Source: Roseateles oligotrophus
GTDB lineage: Bacteria; Pseudomonadota; Gammaproteobacteria; Burkholderiales; Burkholderiaceae_C
Length of the DNA: 64,000 nt
Assembly: GCF_025717515.1 (NCBI RefSeq)
Contig: NZ_JAJIRN010000006.1
Span: 124,001-188,000 of the forward strand
Reading direction: 5' to 3'
Shown: one piece after another, positions 54,154 to 63,373 of the stretch
How the letters are laid out: the number at the start of each line of letters is the position of its first letter
How positions within the stretch are numbered: the stretch's first letter is position 1
Translations under genes and position numbers: made by a program
Notes under the pieces: generated by a model
What the model was told of the DNA's origin: nothing
Seen by the model: the letters and a program-made list of their open reading frames with translations, nothing else
Databases searched by the model: none

Positions 54154-54179
54154 AAAAAAGCCCGCTTCTCAGCGGGCTT
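54154..54179 (-). terminator. Rho-independent terminator of rhlE
   Basis: On the minus strand AAGCCCGCT-GAGA-AGCGGGCTT followed by six T forms a 9-bp stem. It lies about 57 bases after the rhlE stop and just before the cold-shock-DUF1294 gene start. Confidence 0.85.
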
Positions 54180-54235
54180 CTTCATCTACTGCTTGACCGA
54201 GCGCCCATTCAAGGCGCCGCAGTCAACAGTGGAAA

Positions 54236-55933
54236 TTAACGACCGAAGCCGCTGCGACGTGGGCCGCCACTGGGAGGGCCGCTACGCTTTGGGCCACCAG
54301 GACCGCGCGACTCGAAACCACCACCGGCCGGGCGACGGTCTTGACCGAAGCTGGGCTTGCCGCCAAAGGACGGCTTGTTGTCGCCAAAGGCCGGACGGTC
54401 ATTGCGGGGCGCGAAGTCGCCGCGAGGAGCGAAGTCACCACGTGGGGCGAAGTCACCGCGCGGAGCGAAACCGCGATCATTGCCACGATCGGCCGGTGCA
54501 CGGTCGAACGATGGGCGGCTGTCCTGACGGAAGTCACCCCGTGGCTCGAAGCCGGCCGGGCGACCTGCATCACGGTTGAAAGGCTGACCGCCATCGCGTG
54601 GCTGGAACGGCCGACCTGCGCCGCCACCAAAGCTCTTGCCGCCGCCGAAGCTCTTGTTGCCGCCGAAGCCGGGCTTACCGCCCCATGCAGGACGCGCACC
54701 GCGGTCTTCAAAACCACCCGCACCGGCCGGCCGTGGCGGGAAGATGCGTGGCTCTTGCGACTTGGGCTCCAGACCTTCGATCTGCGCGGCCGGGATTTGT
54801 TGCGTGGTGAACTGCTGAATGCGGCGAATCATCGACACATCATCGCGGGTGGCCAGCGTCACAGCCAGACCAGCGCGGCCGGCACGGCCGGTACGGCCGA
54901 TACGGTGCACATAGTCCTCGGCCTTCATCGGCAGACCGTAGTTGATCACGTGGGTGATGGTCGGCACGTCGATACCGCGAGCGGCGACGTCGGTGGCAAC
55001 CAGAACCTTCACTTCACGACGGCGCAAAGCCATCAGCACGCGGTTGCGGCGACCTTGCGGCATGCCGCCGTGCAGCGGAGCGACCGAGTGGCCGAGTTCC
55101 TGCAGGCGCTCAGCCAACCAGTCAGCGTCGCGCTGGGTGCTGGTGAACACCAGCGCCTGGTCAACATCCTTGTCGGCCAGCAGATGCTCAAGCAACTGGT
55201 CCTTGTGGTTGTTGTTGTCGGCCCAGTGCAGACGCTGGGTGATGTTCTCGTGGGTGTCGGTGTGCGAAGCCACATCGATGCGCATCGGGTCACGCAACAA
55301 GTCTTGCGCCAAGCGGCCGACGTGACCGGCAAAGGTCGCGCTGAACATCACGGTCTGACGTGTCGAAGGGATGCGATCGGCGATGGTCTTGATGTCGTCG
55401 ATGAAGCCCATGTCCAACATGCGGTCGGCTTCGTCGAGCACCAGCAATTCGACGTTGTCCAGCACCGCACGGCCCGACTGCATATGGTCCAGCAGACGGC
55501 CAGGGGTGGCGATCAAGATGTCAAGCGGGCCGCTCAATTGCTTGAGTTGCAAAGCGTAAGGCATGCCGCCCAAGACGGTCGACAAACGCAGGCCCGGCAC
55601 ATAGCGGCCGTAGGTCTGAGCGGCCTTGGCCACTTGCATTGCCAATTCGCGGGTTGGGCACAGCACCAAGACCTTGGGGCCTTGGACCTTGCGGCGACCC
55701 TTTTCGTCAACCGAAGGAGCGGTCGGGTTGGCACGGCTCTCGAGCACCTTGTGCAGCGCAGGCAAGATGAAAGCGGCGGTCTTGCCGCTACCGGTGCGCG
55801 ACGACACCATCATGTCCAGGCCCTTCAGGCCGGCAGGAATTGCCAATGCTTGTACTTCGGTGGCGGTCTCGTAGCCGGAATCTTTAACAGCGCGCAGGAG
55901 GGCTTCTTGGAGGCCTAGATTTTCAAAGCTCAT
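54236..55933 (-). CDS. rhlE: DEAD-box RNA helicase RhlE-like
   Basis: A 565-residue ATP-dependent RNA helicase. Motif I is SRTGSGKT (45-52), Ia PTRELA, motif II DEAD (167-170), motif III SAT (198-200), with QALVFTSTQ and HRIGRTGRAGR later. The C-terminal ~165 residues are Gly/Arg/Phe/Asp-rich with three RGDFAP repeats, typical of the RNA-binding tail of RhlE proteins. Its leader is about 500 bases to the next gene. Confidence 0.92.
   Translation of the reverse strand: MSFENLGLQEALLRAVKDSGYETATEVQALAIPAGLKGLDMMVSSRTGSGKTAAFILPALHKVLESRANPTAPSVDEKGRRKVQGPKVLVLCPTRELAMQVAKAAQTYGRYVPGLRLSTVLGGMPYALQLKQLSGPLDILIATPGRLLDHMQSGRAVLDNVELLVLDEADRMLDMGFIDDIKTIADRIPSTRQTVMFSATFAGHVGRLAQDLLRDPMRIDVASHTDTHENITQRLHWADNNNHKDQLLEHLLADKDVDQALVFTSTQRDADWLAERLQELGHSVAPLHGGMPQGRRNRVLMALRRREVKVLVATDVAARGIDVPTITHVINYGLPMKAEDYVHRIGRTGRAGRAGLAVTLATRDDVSMIRRIQQFTTQQIPAAQIEGLEPKSQEPRIFPPRPAGAGGFEDRGARPAWGGKPGFGGNKSFGGGKSFGGGAGRPFQPRDGGQPFNRDAGRPAGFEPRGDFRQDSRPSFDRAPADRGNDRGFAPRGDFAPRGDFAPRGDFAPRNDRPAFGDNKPSFGGKPSFGQDRRPAGGGFESRGPGGPKRSGPPSGGPRRSGFGR
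54413..54466 (-). repeat. Three 18-bp repeats in the rhlE tail
   Basis: Three imperfect 18-bp units starting at 54413, 54431 and 54449 encode the Arg-Gly-Asp-Phe-Ala-Pro repeats; a fourth is partial. Slippage could change tail length. Confidence 0.75.
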
Positions 55934-56436
55934 GTATTTCTTTCAACAATGCCGTGGCCCACCCCGCAAATAACGAGACGAACACACGCACCTGATGCAC
56001 AGCAAAATTTTGCGCATCAAGCCAGTAAAGTCGCTGGGAGAAAGCTCGCGTCGTGCACCGGGTCTTGGGAGACGGCAAAAGCATGCCGTAAGGTGCCAGG
56101 TGCGGCGCCGGGGGAACAGTCAAAGCGACGGCATCGCCGCCGACCGAACCCGAAGGGTGTTCAGCGCTTCACCCTGGAGGGGTGCACTGGCGTCACCGAT
56201 AAAGGTGTGCCGGTGTCACTGCACGCAATCGCTTAGATCAAATTTGATCGAATTGGGCAGTGGCCTGAACGGAGGTCAGAGGAGACGTACGAAATGCAGC
56301 GGTAATCACCGAAGCAAGACTGCGACTATAGCACACTAGGGTTTTCACGGAATGAACTTCCGCCAAGATCGACATCGAAGGGGCCTGGTGCGTGCGAAAA
56401 ATCACACCGGGCCGCTTCGATGACCGAGAAGCCGGT
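55934..56436. other. Long noncoding leader region of rhlE
   Basis: 503 bases with no recognisable gene. A candidate minus-strand promoter is TTCCGT-N16-TATAGT (plus-strand 56325-56352), which would give a leader of about 380 bases. A perfect 14-bp palindrome GATCAAATTTGATC lies at 56236-56249. Confidence 0.4.
56236..56249. promoter_or_regulatory. Perfect 14-bp palindrome in the rhlE leader
   Basis: GATCAAATTTGATC reads the same on both strands. It is a plausible operator for a dimeric regulator and lies downstream of the candidate -10 box, so binding would block transcription. Confidence 0.4.
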
Positions 56437-59208
56437 TCAGTCGGTCAAAACGCTACACAAAGCCGTCAAGGCTTGCATGAAGCGACTCGGCTCGTCGCCG
56501 AGCAGCAATTGCCGACTCGCATCACCGTCCAGGCTGCCCGCCGGCAAGTCGGCCACGCCGTCAAGCGCTTGCAACATCGCCTGCTCCAGGCCGGTCTGCG
56601 CGAGCAACTGAATCAGTGGCAGGCCGCGCGAATGCTCGTCGGCCAGACAAACAAGCCGCTGCTCCAGCAGCGCTTCGCCCCAAGGCAGCTCAAGGTTGAC
56701 CAGGGCGGCGCGCTCGATCTGCAGATCGAGGCCGAGTGCCGCCCTATCGCTGCAGAGCAAGACCGCGCGGGCCGAGTCATCGCGCCATTGCCGCACCAGC
56801 TCAATGCGCTGCGCAAGCGTCTGCTCGGCATGCAACTGCACAAAAGCCGTGCCGCCGGCCTGCAAGCGCGCGGCCAGCAAGCTCAGGGCATCGTCCCATT
56901 GACAGAACACCAACAGATGCTCCGCCGCCGCACCAAGCAATTCACGCGTTAGCGCGGCCACGGCGGTCAACTTCGGCGCGTCGGCTACGCCCACCTCAGG
57001 CGCGAGCAACTGCGGGCTGATGGCCAAACGGCGCAAATGCTGCAAGGTCTGCTGCAAATGCAGCAACTCGCTCTCCGACACATAGGCGCTGCGCTGCCAG
57101 CGCGCCACGGCACGCCGCAAGTCAGCCAGCAAGGGCTGCTGCAACAGCGATTGCTGTGACGTCAGGGGCACGGCACGCAATTGCACCAAGGCCACCGGCA
57201 AGGTCGGCTGCAGCTCGGCGCGGCTGCGGCTGAACATCACCCGCTCCAGCGTCTGATCCAAGCGCTCTAAGGCATAGAAATGCATCGCCTGGCCGCTGCG
57301 CCGCACATGGCGACTCAGGAAGCGCTCCCAGGGCCCATTGCGATGGCGATCCAGCAACTCCACCAGCGCCAGCAATTGCTGCGGCTGCTCATCCAGCACC
57401 TGCCCGCTGAGCATCAGCAAGAAACCCTTGTCCAGCCTGCGCAACAGCGCCAACGCATCCGCGTCCAAGCGCGCGGCCTCATCCACCACGATCAGCTCGG
57501 GCGCGAAACCCTGCAACAGGGTCAAGTCTTGCCTCAACGAGGACAGGGACGCGATCTTGATCTCAAGCCCGCCCTGCCCCAAACTTTGGCATTGCGACTG
57601 GCGCGTGCCGGCATCACCCCAAATCATTTGAGCCGAGGCATGACTGAGGATCCGCGCCTCGCCGAGCCAGCGCGTCTGCGCGGACTCGGCGCACAAGACC
57701 AAGACCCGCTCGACGCCGAAATGACGGGCAAACAATTCGGCCGCAGCATAGGCCGGCGCGTACAGCCCCAGACCCAGATCGTCGGCCACCAGCGCGCGCC
57801 CTGCGCAAGCGGCAAACAAGGCCGACTCCAATTGGTAAAGCGGCAGCGGCAGCTTCAGCAGACCGCGCAAGGCTGGGCTCTCCAGCCCTTGCGGGTAGGC
57901 TTGCGCCAGGCCTTGCACGCGCTGGCGGGCATCGCGGCCAAGCGCCACCTGCTCCCACACGCCGGCTTCGACGCGAACCTCAGCCCCAAGCTCCGTCGCC
58001 ATTTGCAGCAGGCCGGTCAGTCGACCCACGGCATCGGCATCGTCGGCAGGCAGGCGGCCGCGCTCATCCAGCAAGGCCTGCGCCTCACGCGCCAACTCCA
58101 TTGGGCACAGCTGCCCCTGACGCCAGCGCAGATAGCGTGCGGCCCCGTAACCCATCAAGACCTCGCTGTAATCCGCGCGCAGGCCTTGCTCGAGCGCCGC
58201 GCGCTGCTGCGGGCTGTCCAACAAACTCCCCAGGGCGAATTCCACATGCTCACAGCTGCCGCGCTCACCAAAGCGGAAATCGGCACAGCTGCAGCGGCAG
58301 TCGCTCAGACTGGTGCCGCGCACCGACACCGCCCATGTCTGCTCGCCAGCCAACTCGGCAACGACATAGTCGCCGAAGACGCCTGCGGCGGCAGCGTTGG
58401 GGCGCTGCAGCGCGAACTTTGCAGGCGGCTTTGGAATGGCGGGTGGAGCGGCAGGCGCCACTGGCAGTGCAACCGGTTTTGCGACCGGTTTGCTTCGTCC
58501 GGTCGAACTCTTGGCTGTCTTGGCCGGCGGGGCGACGGCCTTGGCCTTCGCCTTCACCGGTTCGGCCGACTTCTTCACGGGCTTCTTGGCGGCAACAAGC
58601 GGCTCAACCGGCTTAACGGCCACCGGCACCACTTGCTTTGGAGCTGGCTTTGGCTTGGCCTTGCTCACCGGCACCGGCACCACCGGTTCGACGCTTCGCG
58701 CCAGATCCGGAACGGCGACTAGCTTGGGCGACGCTTTTTTGACAAGGGCTTTCTTGGTAACTTCTTCGGCGGGCTTGCTGCTCCGCTTGGCCGCTGGTTT
58801 CACTACAGGCTTGGCGGCCGGCGCGACAACTGCCGCTGCAAGCACGGCCTCGATGGGCTTGACCACTTTTTTGCTTGTCGTCTTGCTTGCCGTCTTGCTT
58901 GTTACATCGCTTGGCGGCTTGGCCGCGGCCTTCTTCGCCGGCACCGGTTTGGCGACTTCGACGGGCTTGCTCGCCTTCTTGGCCGCCACGGTCTTCTTCG
59001 CCGCCACCGGTTTCGTTTCGGCTTTGACTGCAGCTTTTTTAACTGCGGTCTTTTTAACGACGGCCTTGGCGGCAGCCGGTGCCTTCGCTGCTTTTGCGGG
59101 CTTTGCAGCCACAACGGGCTTGCTGACTGCTGCTGCGGGCTTGACGGAACTGGCGGCAATGACGGTCTTGGCGCTGGTCTTGCTGCGCGTTTTAGGGGCG
59201 ATGGCCAT
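56437..59208 (-). CDS. SWIM-finger SNF2-like helicase with degenerate ATPase and H1-like N-terminus
   Basis: A 923-residue protein. Residues 1-262 are Lys/Ala/Pro/Val-rich, like bacterial histone-H1-type tails. A SWIM zinc motif follows (Cys304, Cys306, Cys308, then Cys319-x-His321). From about 450 it follows the SNF2 order, but motif I reads ADDLGLGLYA, with Leu482-Tyr483 instead of Lys-Thr; motif II is DEAA (576-579), motif III LSGQ, and motif V SDRAALGLDLQ. ATP hydrolysis is therefore doubtful. ATG 59208 starts MAIAPKTRSKTS. Confidence 0.8.
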   Translation of the reverse strand: MAIAPKTRSKTSAKTVIAASSVKPAAAVSKPVVAAKPAKAAKAPAAAKAVVKKTAVKKAAVKAETKPVAAKKTVAAKKASKPVEVAKPVPAKKAAAKPPSDVTSKTASKTTSKKVVKPIEAVLAAAVVAPAAKPVVKPAAKRSSKPAEEVTKKALVKKASPKLVAVPDLARSVEPVVPVPVSKAKPKPAPKQVVPVAVKPVEPLVAAKKPVKKSAEPVKAKAKAVAPPAKTAKSSTGRSKPVAKPVALPVAPAAPPAIPKPPAKFALQRPNAAAAGVFGDYVVAELAGEQTWAVSVRGTSLSDCRCSCADFRFGERGSCEHVEFALGSLLDSPQQRAALEQGLRADYSEVLMGYGAARYLRWRQGQLCPMELAREAQALLDERGRLPADDADAVGRLTGLLQMATELGAEVRVEAGVWEQVALGRDARQRVQGLAQAYPQGLESPALRGLLKLPLPLYQLESALFAACAGRALVADDLGLGLYAPAYAAAELFARHFGVERVLVLCAESAQTRWLGEARILSHASAQMIWGDAGTRQSQCQSLGQGGLEIKIASLSSLRQDLTLLQGFAPELIVVDEAARLDADALALLRRLDKGFLLMLSGQVLDEQPQQLLALVELLDRHRNGPWERFLSRHVRRSGQAMHFYALERLDQTLERVMFSRSRAELQPTLPVALVQLRAVPLTSQQSLLQQPLLADLRRAVARWQRSAYVSESELLHLQQTLQHLRRLAISPQLLAPEVGVADAPKLTAVAALTRELLGAAAEHLLVFCQWDDALSLLAARLQAGGTAFVQLHAEQTLAQRIELVRQWRDDSARAVLLCSDRAALGLDLQIERAALVNLELPWGEALLEQRLVCLADEHSRGLPLIQLLAQTGLEQAMLQALDGVADLPAGSLDGDASRQLLLGDEPSRFMQALTALCSVLTD

Positions 59209-59224
59209 AAGAGTATTTGATGAG

Positions 59225-61066
59225 TTAGGTGGAGGACAAAGCCCCACCGGAGCCAGGCAACAAGCTGGCTTGACACCAGCCGCGCAGGCTATTAAAAAAA
59301 ACAATTTCTTCGGCGCGTTCGAGGTCGGTTTTCAAAAGCCTGGCCTCTCGCACGCGCCCAAGTTGCAACAATTCTTCGCGGTAGACGCCGGGCAAAAGCC
59401 CGGCCTGCAAACGCGGCGTCAGCCACTGCCCGTCAATCCGCAAGGCGATATTGCCAAACGTGCATTCGGTCAGTTCCTGCGCCCGATTCCAGAGCAAGGC
59501 ATCAAAGGCCTGCGGCGGCTTGGCCTTGAAAAACGCTTCGTACAGCTCGCGCCTTGTGGTTTTGTGCCGAATAAATTCGGCCTCGGCGCCCTCGGTATCG
59601 ATCGCAGTATCGGCTAAGGCCAGCATCACGGGCTGCGGCGTGTCGGCCAAGGGGCTGCATTCGCTGCCAATGCGACCGTCGGATTCGACTGTCAGGCGCA
59701 GGCGCCAAGCCCCTTGGCGCTTGCTGCTGCTCAGCTCCCCGAGCCTCTCTCGCACCTCGTTCAGGTTCAACTTGAGCCCAAAATATTGCGCGGTGCGCTG
59801 CAGCCTGGCCAAATGACCGGCCAGCCTGACGCATGCACCGTCCTGCAAGCGCAGCGTCTCCAGCGCCGCGATCGGCGCTTGCGCACGCAGCAAAAACCGG
59901 CTCTTGGCGCGCCATTCGGCCACTTCGGCCGCGGCGTCTGAATCCAGCGTGATGGCGCTGCCCACGCCGGCCGTCAAACCATGCCCCGACGCCTCAACCG
60001 TGCGGATCGGCACATTGAAGCTGACCACCCCGCCCGGCTGCATCAAACCCAGAGCACCGCAATACCAGCCGCGCGGCGCCGGCTCCAAGGCCTTGATGAT
60101 CTGCATGGCCCGCACTTTGGGCGCACCGGTTACCGAGCCGCAGGGGAATAGCGCCGCAAACACATCGGAAAGCCGCAGCTTGGGCCGACTGACGGCGGTG
60201 ATGGTGGAGGTCATCTGCCAAACCGTCGGCAAGGCCAGCAACTCGAACAAGCGCGGCACCCGCACCGAACCGAGTGTGGCGACTCGGCTCATGTCATTGC
60301 GCAAGAGGTCGACGATCATCAGGTTCTCGGCGCGCTCTTTTTCGCTGGTGCGCAAATAGGCCTGCGCGGCTTCGTCTGCGGCCTTGTCATGGCCTCGCGG
60401 CGTGGTGCCCTTCATCGGCTGCGCCGCCAGCAGCCAGCTGCGCTCGGCGTCCGGGACCGGCCGCCAATCGAAGAATAACTCGGGCGACACGCTGGCGACG
60501 CCCAGGCCATTGTCCAAGCCGCGCAAAAACAGCGAGAAGCCGCCCGGCTGCACCCGGTGCAAGGCCAAGAACAGCTCGGCCAGGCTCACCCCTGTCGGCA
60601 GATGGGCCTGCAGCCGGGTCGTTAGGTTGACTTGGTAGCAATCGCCGCAACGTATCCATTCTCGGATGCGTTCGACCTGCTCACACTCGGCCGCATCGGT
60701 CTGAACATCGACCCAGGCCGTGCTCAACCGTCCAGCCGGCAAGGCTTCGGGCCAAGCCTCGGGGGCCGAGGTAAACACGGCAAACTCGGCCAAGGCCAAG
60801 CCGCTTTCCTGCCCGACCAGGGCGGCGTCCAAGGCGCCCGCCGCCTCATAGCGCAGACCGCCCAAGACCCAGGCGCCATCGCGGCTGGCCTGATGGGCAG
60901 CGTCGATGACATCGCGCAATTCGGCCGCGCTATGCGCGCGCAGCCACCGCTCGGGCGGGCAATAAAAAGCGCCGCGCACCCGCTCGCCGTCTTCACGCGC
61001 CAGCGGATGGCGAGGGAAGTCAAACGCGGCCCAGACTTGATCCAAAGGCACGGCGGATGGCCTCAC
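59225..61066 (-). CDS. pabB: Fused aminodeoxychorismate synthase/lyase (PabB-PabC)
   Basis: A 613-residue fusion for p-aminobenzoate synthesis in folate formation. The chorismate-binding part is at about 120-400 (ENLMIVDLLRNDMSRV, FPCGSVTGAPKVRAM, YCGALG, GVGSAITLDSDAAAEVAEW). The class IV aminotransferase lyase part is about 410-613, with the PLP Lys likely in IRHKTTRRELY and ECTFGNIAL. It lies 16 bases upstream of the SNF2-like gene start. Confidence 0.9.
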   Translation of the reverse strand: MRPSAVPLDQVWAAFDFPRHPLAREDGERVRGAFYCPPERWLRAHSAAELRDVIDAAHQASRDGAWVLGGLRYEAAGALDAALVGQESGLALAEFAVFTSAPEAWPEALPAGRLSTAWVDVQTDAAECEQVERIREWIRCGDCYQVNLTTRLQAHLPTGVSLAELFLALHRVQPGGFSLFLRGLDNGLGVASVSPELFFDWRPVPDAERSWLLAAQPMKGTTPRGHDKAADEAAQAYLRTSEKERAENLMIVDLLRNDMSRVATLGSVRVPRLFELLALPTVWQMTSTITAVSRPKLRLSDVFAALFPCGSVTGAPKVRAMQIIKALEPAPRGWYCGALGLMQPGGVVSFNVPIRTVEASGHGLTAGVGSAITLDSDAAAEVAEWRAKSRFLLRAQAPIAALETLRLQDGACVRLAGHLARLQRTAQYFGLKLNLNEVRERLGELSSSKRQGAWRLRLTVESDGRIGSECSPLADTPQPVMLALADTAIDTEGAEAEFIRHKTTRRELYEAFFKAKPPQAFDALLWNRAQELTECTFGNIALRIDGQWLTPRLQAGLLPGVYREELLQLGRVREARLLKTDLERAEEIVFFNSLRGWCQASLLPGSGGALSST

Positions 61067-61079
61067 AAGCAGACGAGGT

Positions 61080-61655
61080 TCAAAGGCTCAAAAAATGCTC
61101 ACGGTAATAGGCCAATTCATCGATCGACTCGTGAATATCGGCCAGCGCCGTGTGCGCCTGCGCCTTCTTGAAACCGGCTGTGATGCCGGGCTTCCAGCGC
61201 TTGGCCAGCTCCTTCAGCGTCGACACATCCAGGTTGCGGTAATGGAAGAAGGACTCCAGCTTGGGCATGTAATTGGCCAGGAAGCGACGGTCCTGGCAGA
61301 TGCTGTTGCCGCACATCGGCGACTTGCCCGCCGGCACATATTGTTTCAAGAAGGCAATCGTCTGCGCCACCGCTTCGTCCTCGGTAATGGTCGAAGCCTT
61401 GACCCGGTCGATCAGCCCGCTCTTGCCATGCGTGCCCTTGTTCCAAGCGTCCATCTTGTCCAGCGTCTCGTCGCTTTGATGAATGGCGAACACCGGGCCT
61501 TCGACCTTGACGTTCAAGTTGGCGTCGGTCACAACGACGGCGATCTCGATGATGCGGTCGCTGTCCGGGTAGAGCCCGGTCATCTCCAGATCAATCCAGA
61601 TCAGGTTCTGTTCGTTGCTGGCCAGCACAGGGCTTGCGGAGGATTCGGTGGTCAT
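61080..61655 (-). CDS. orn: Oligoribonuclease
   Basis: A 191-residue 3'-5' exoribonuclease that degrades short RNA and pGpG. The DEDDh residues are visible: [10 protein letters not shown] (Asp, Glu), CQDRRFL (Asp) and [11 protein letters not shown] (His, Asp). ATG 61655 starts [11 protein letters not shown]; the upstream extension is not Orn. By clearing pGpG it also serves the c-di-GMP pathway represented by the two GGDEF genes. Confidence 0.95.
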   Translation of the reverse strand: MTTESSASPVLASNEQNLIWIDLEMTGLYPDSDRIIEIAVVVTDANLNVKVEGPVFAIHQSDETLDKMDAWNKGTHGKSGLIDRVKASTITEDEAVAQTIAFLKQYVPAGKSPMCGNSICQDRRFLANYMPKLESFFHYRNLDVSTLKELAKRWKPGITAGFKKAQAHTALADIHESIDELAYYREHFLSL

Positions 61656-61716
61656 GAAGGAGTGCTTTCTAGCGTTCTTGAATCGGCGGCATTGTCGCAG
61701 CCCTACACTTCGCCCC

Positions 61717-63030
61717 ATGTTTGCAAGCTATTTACCCCCTGTTCAGCCAGGCGCCTTGAGCCTGGCCTTCGCGCTGGCGATGCTTTTGTCTCTGGCCCTC
61801 AAGTTCTGGCTCAGCAGCCGGCAGGTCCGCCATGTGGTCCAGCATCGCAGCCAAGTGCCGGCGAGTTTTGCCGGCACCATGCCCTTGGACGCCCATCAAA
61901 AAGCGGCCGACTACACGGTCGCACGCAGCCGCTTCGGGCTCCTGAATCTGGCCTTCAGCAGCGCCTTGCTGCTGGCTTGGACCCTGCTCGGCGGCCTCGA
62001 CGCGCTCAACGCCTGGGTCTATGACGCGACCTTCACTCGCTTCGGCGCGATGGCCTATCAGCTCGGCCTCCTGCTCGCCTTTGTCGTGATCGGCGCAATG
62101 CTCGACCTGCCCTGGGAGCTCTACGATACTTTTCGCATCGAGCAGCGCTTCGGCTTCAACCGCATGACGTGGAAGATGTACGTCAACGACGCGCTCAAGG
62201 GCGCGCTGGTCGGCGCCGTGATCGGCCTGCCGATTGCCGCGCTGATTCTGTGGCTGATGGGTGCGGCCGGCGCCAATTGGTGGTTGTGGGCCTGGGCCAG
62301 TTGGATGGGTTTCAACCTTTTGATTCTGGTGCTCTACCCGACCGTGATCGCGCCGCTCTTCAACAAGTTCGAGCCGCTGCCGGACGAAGCGCTCAAGAGC
62401 CGCGTCGAGGCCTTGATGGCGCGCTGCGGTTTTGCCGCCAAGGGCCTGTTCGTGATGGACGGCAGCCGCCGCTCTTCGCACGGCAATGCCTATTTCACCG
62501 GCTTCGGGCCGGCCAAAAGGGTGGTGTTTTTTGACACCTTGCTGAACCGCCTGAATGGCCCCGAGGTCGAAGCGGTGCTGGCGCATGAGTTGGGCCACTT
62601 CAAGCACAAGCATGTGCTCAAGCGCATGCTGACGATGTTTGCGATCAGCCTGGCCGGCTTCGCCTTGCTGGGCTGGCTGGCTAGCCAGAGCGGCTTCTAT
62701 TTGGCCTTCGCGGTGCAGCCCAATATGGCCGCGCCCAATGACGCCTTGGCGCTCTTGCTCTTCATGATGGTGGTCCCGGTGTTCGCGTTTTTCTTTACGC
62801 CCTTGAGCAGCCTGATGTCGCGCCGCGACGAGTTTCAGGCCGATGCTTATGCCTGCGCCCATGCACGCGGCGCCGATCTGGCCTCGGCCCTGCTCAAGCT
62901 GCATGAGGACAATGCCGGCACCTTGACGCCCGACCCGGTTTTCGCCCGTTTCTACTACTCGCACCCCCCAGCCACCGAGCGTTTGGGAGCCATCCTGGCT
63001 GGCCCGCAAGCTCCTCAGGCAGCCCACTGA
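61717..63030 (+). CDS. M48 family (Ste24-like) membrane zinc protease
   Basis: A 437-residue protein with about seven membrane helices. HELGH (around residues 289-293) is the zinc site and [11 protein letters not shown] carries the third ligand Glu. [21 protein letters not shown] matches the N-terminal part of CAAX-type M48A proteases. ATG 61717 is divergent from orn by 61 bases. Confidence 0.9.
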   Translation: MFASYLPPVQPGALSLAFALAMLLSLALKFWLSSRQVRHVVQHRSQVPASFAGTMPLDAHQKAADYTVARSRFGLLNLAFSSALLLAWTLLGGLDALNAWVYDATFTRFGAMAYQLGLLLAFVVIGAMLDLPWELYDTFRIEQRFGFNRMTWKMYVNDALKGALVGAVIGLPIAALILWLMGAAGANWWLWAWASWMGFNLLILVLYPTVIAPLFNKFEPLPDEALKSRVEALMARCGFAAKGLFVMDGSRRSSHGNAYFTGFGPAKRVVFFDTLLNRLNGPEVEAVLAHELGHFKHKHVLKRMLTMFAISLAGFALLGWLASQSGFYLAFAVQPNMAAPNDALALLLFMMVVPVFAFFFTPLSSLMSRRDEFQADAYACAHARGADLASALLKLHEDNAGTLTPDPVFARFYYSHPPATERLGAILAGPQAPQAAH

Positions 63031-63031
63031 T

Positions 63032-63373
63032 ATGACTTCATCGATGAACCTATTGATCGCCCAATGTTCCCCGCAGCGCGAAGCGCTGGCCGCCGCCGAC
63101 TTGCCCGCCTGGTTGGCGCAAGTCCCCGGCTGGAAGCTAGCGGCCAGTGGCTCGGCGATCGAGTGCCGGTTTGAGTTTCACAACTTCTACCAAACCATGG
63201 CCTTCGTCAACGCGGTGGCCGAAATCGCCCATGGCCAGGACCATCACCCCGAGATGCAGGTCTCGTTTGACGCCTGTGCCTTGAGCTTCAGCACCCACAC
63301 GGCCAAGGGCTTGACCAGCAATGACTTCATCTGCGCCGCGCAGATTTCGGCGCTGCCGGAAGGCACGGCGTGA
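63032..63373 (+). CDS. phhB: 4a-hydroxytetrahydrobiopterin dehydratase
   Basis: A 113-residue PCD/DCoH enzyme recycling pterin cofactor. The active site reads HGQDHHPEM, with the remaining conserved region THTAKGLTSND. It begins 1 base after the M48 gene and overlaps rsgA by 4 bases (GTGA). A longer N-terminus than usual is explained by MTSSMNLLIAQCSPQREA; ATG 63044 is an alternative. Confidence 0.9.
   Translation: MTSSMNLLIAQCSPQREALAAADLPAWLAQVPGWKLAASGSAIECRFEFHNFYQTMAFVNAVAEIAHGQDHHPEMQVSFDACALSFSTHTAKGLTSNDFICAAQISALPEGTA

Noticed and set aside
57280-58722. 480-codon frame opposite the SNF2-like gene
   Set aside because: Composition is His/Gln/Arg-rich and it mirrors the real coding frame; no start or family.
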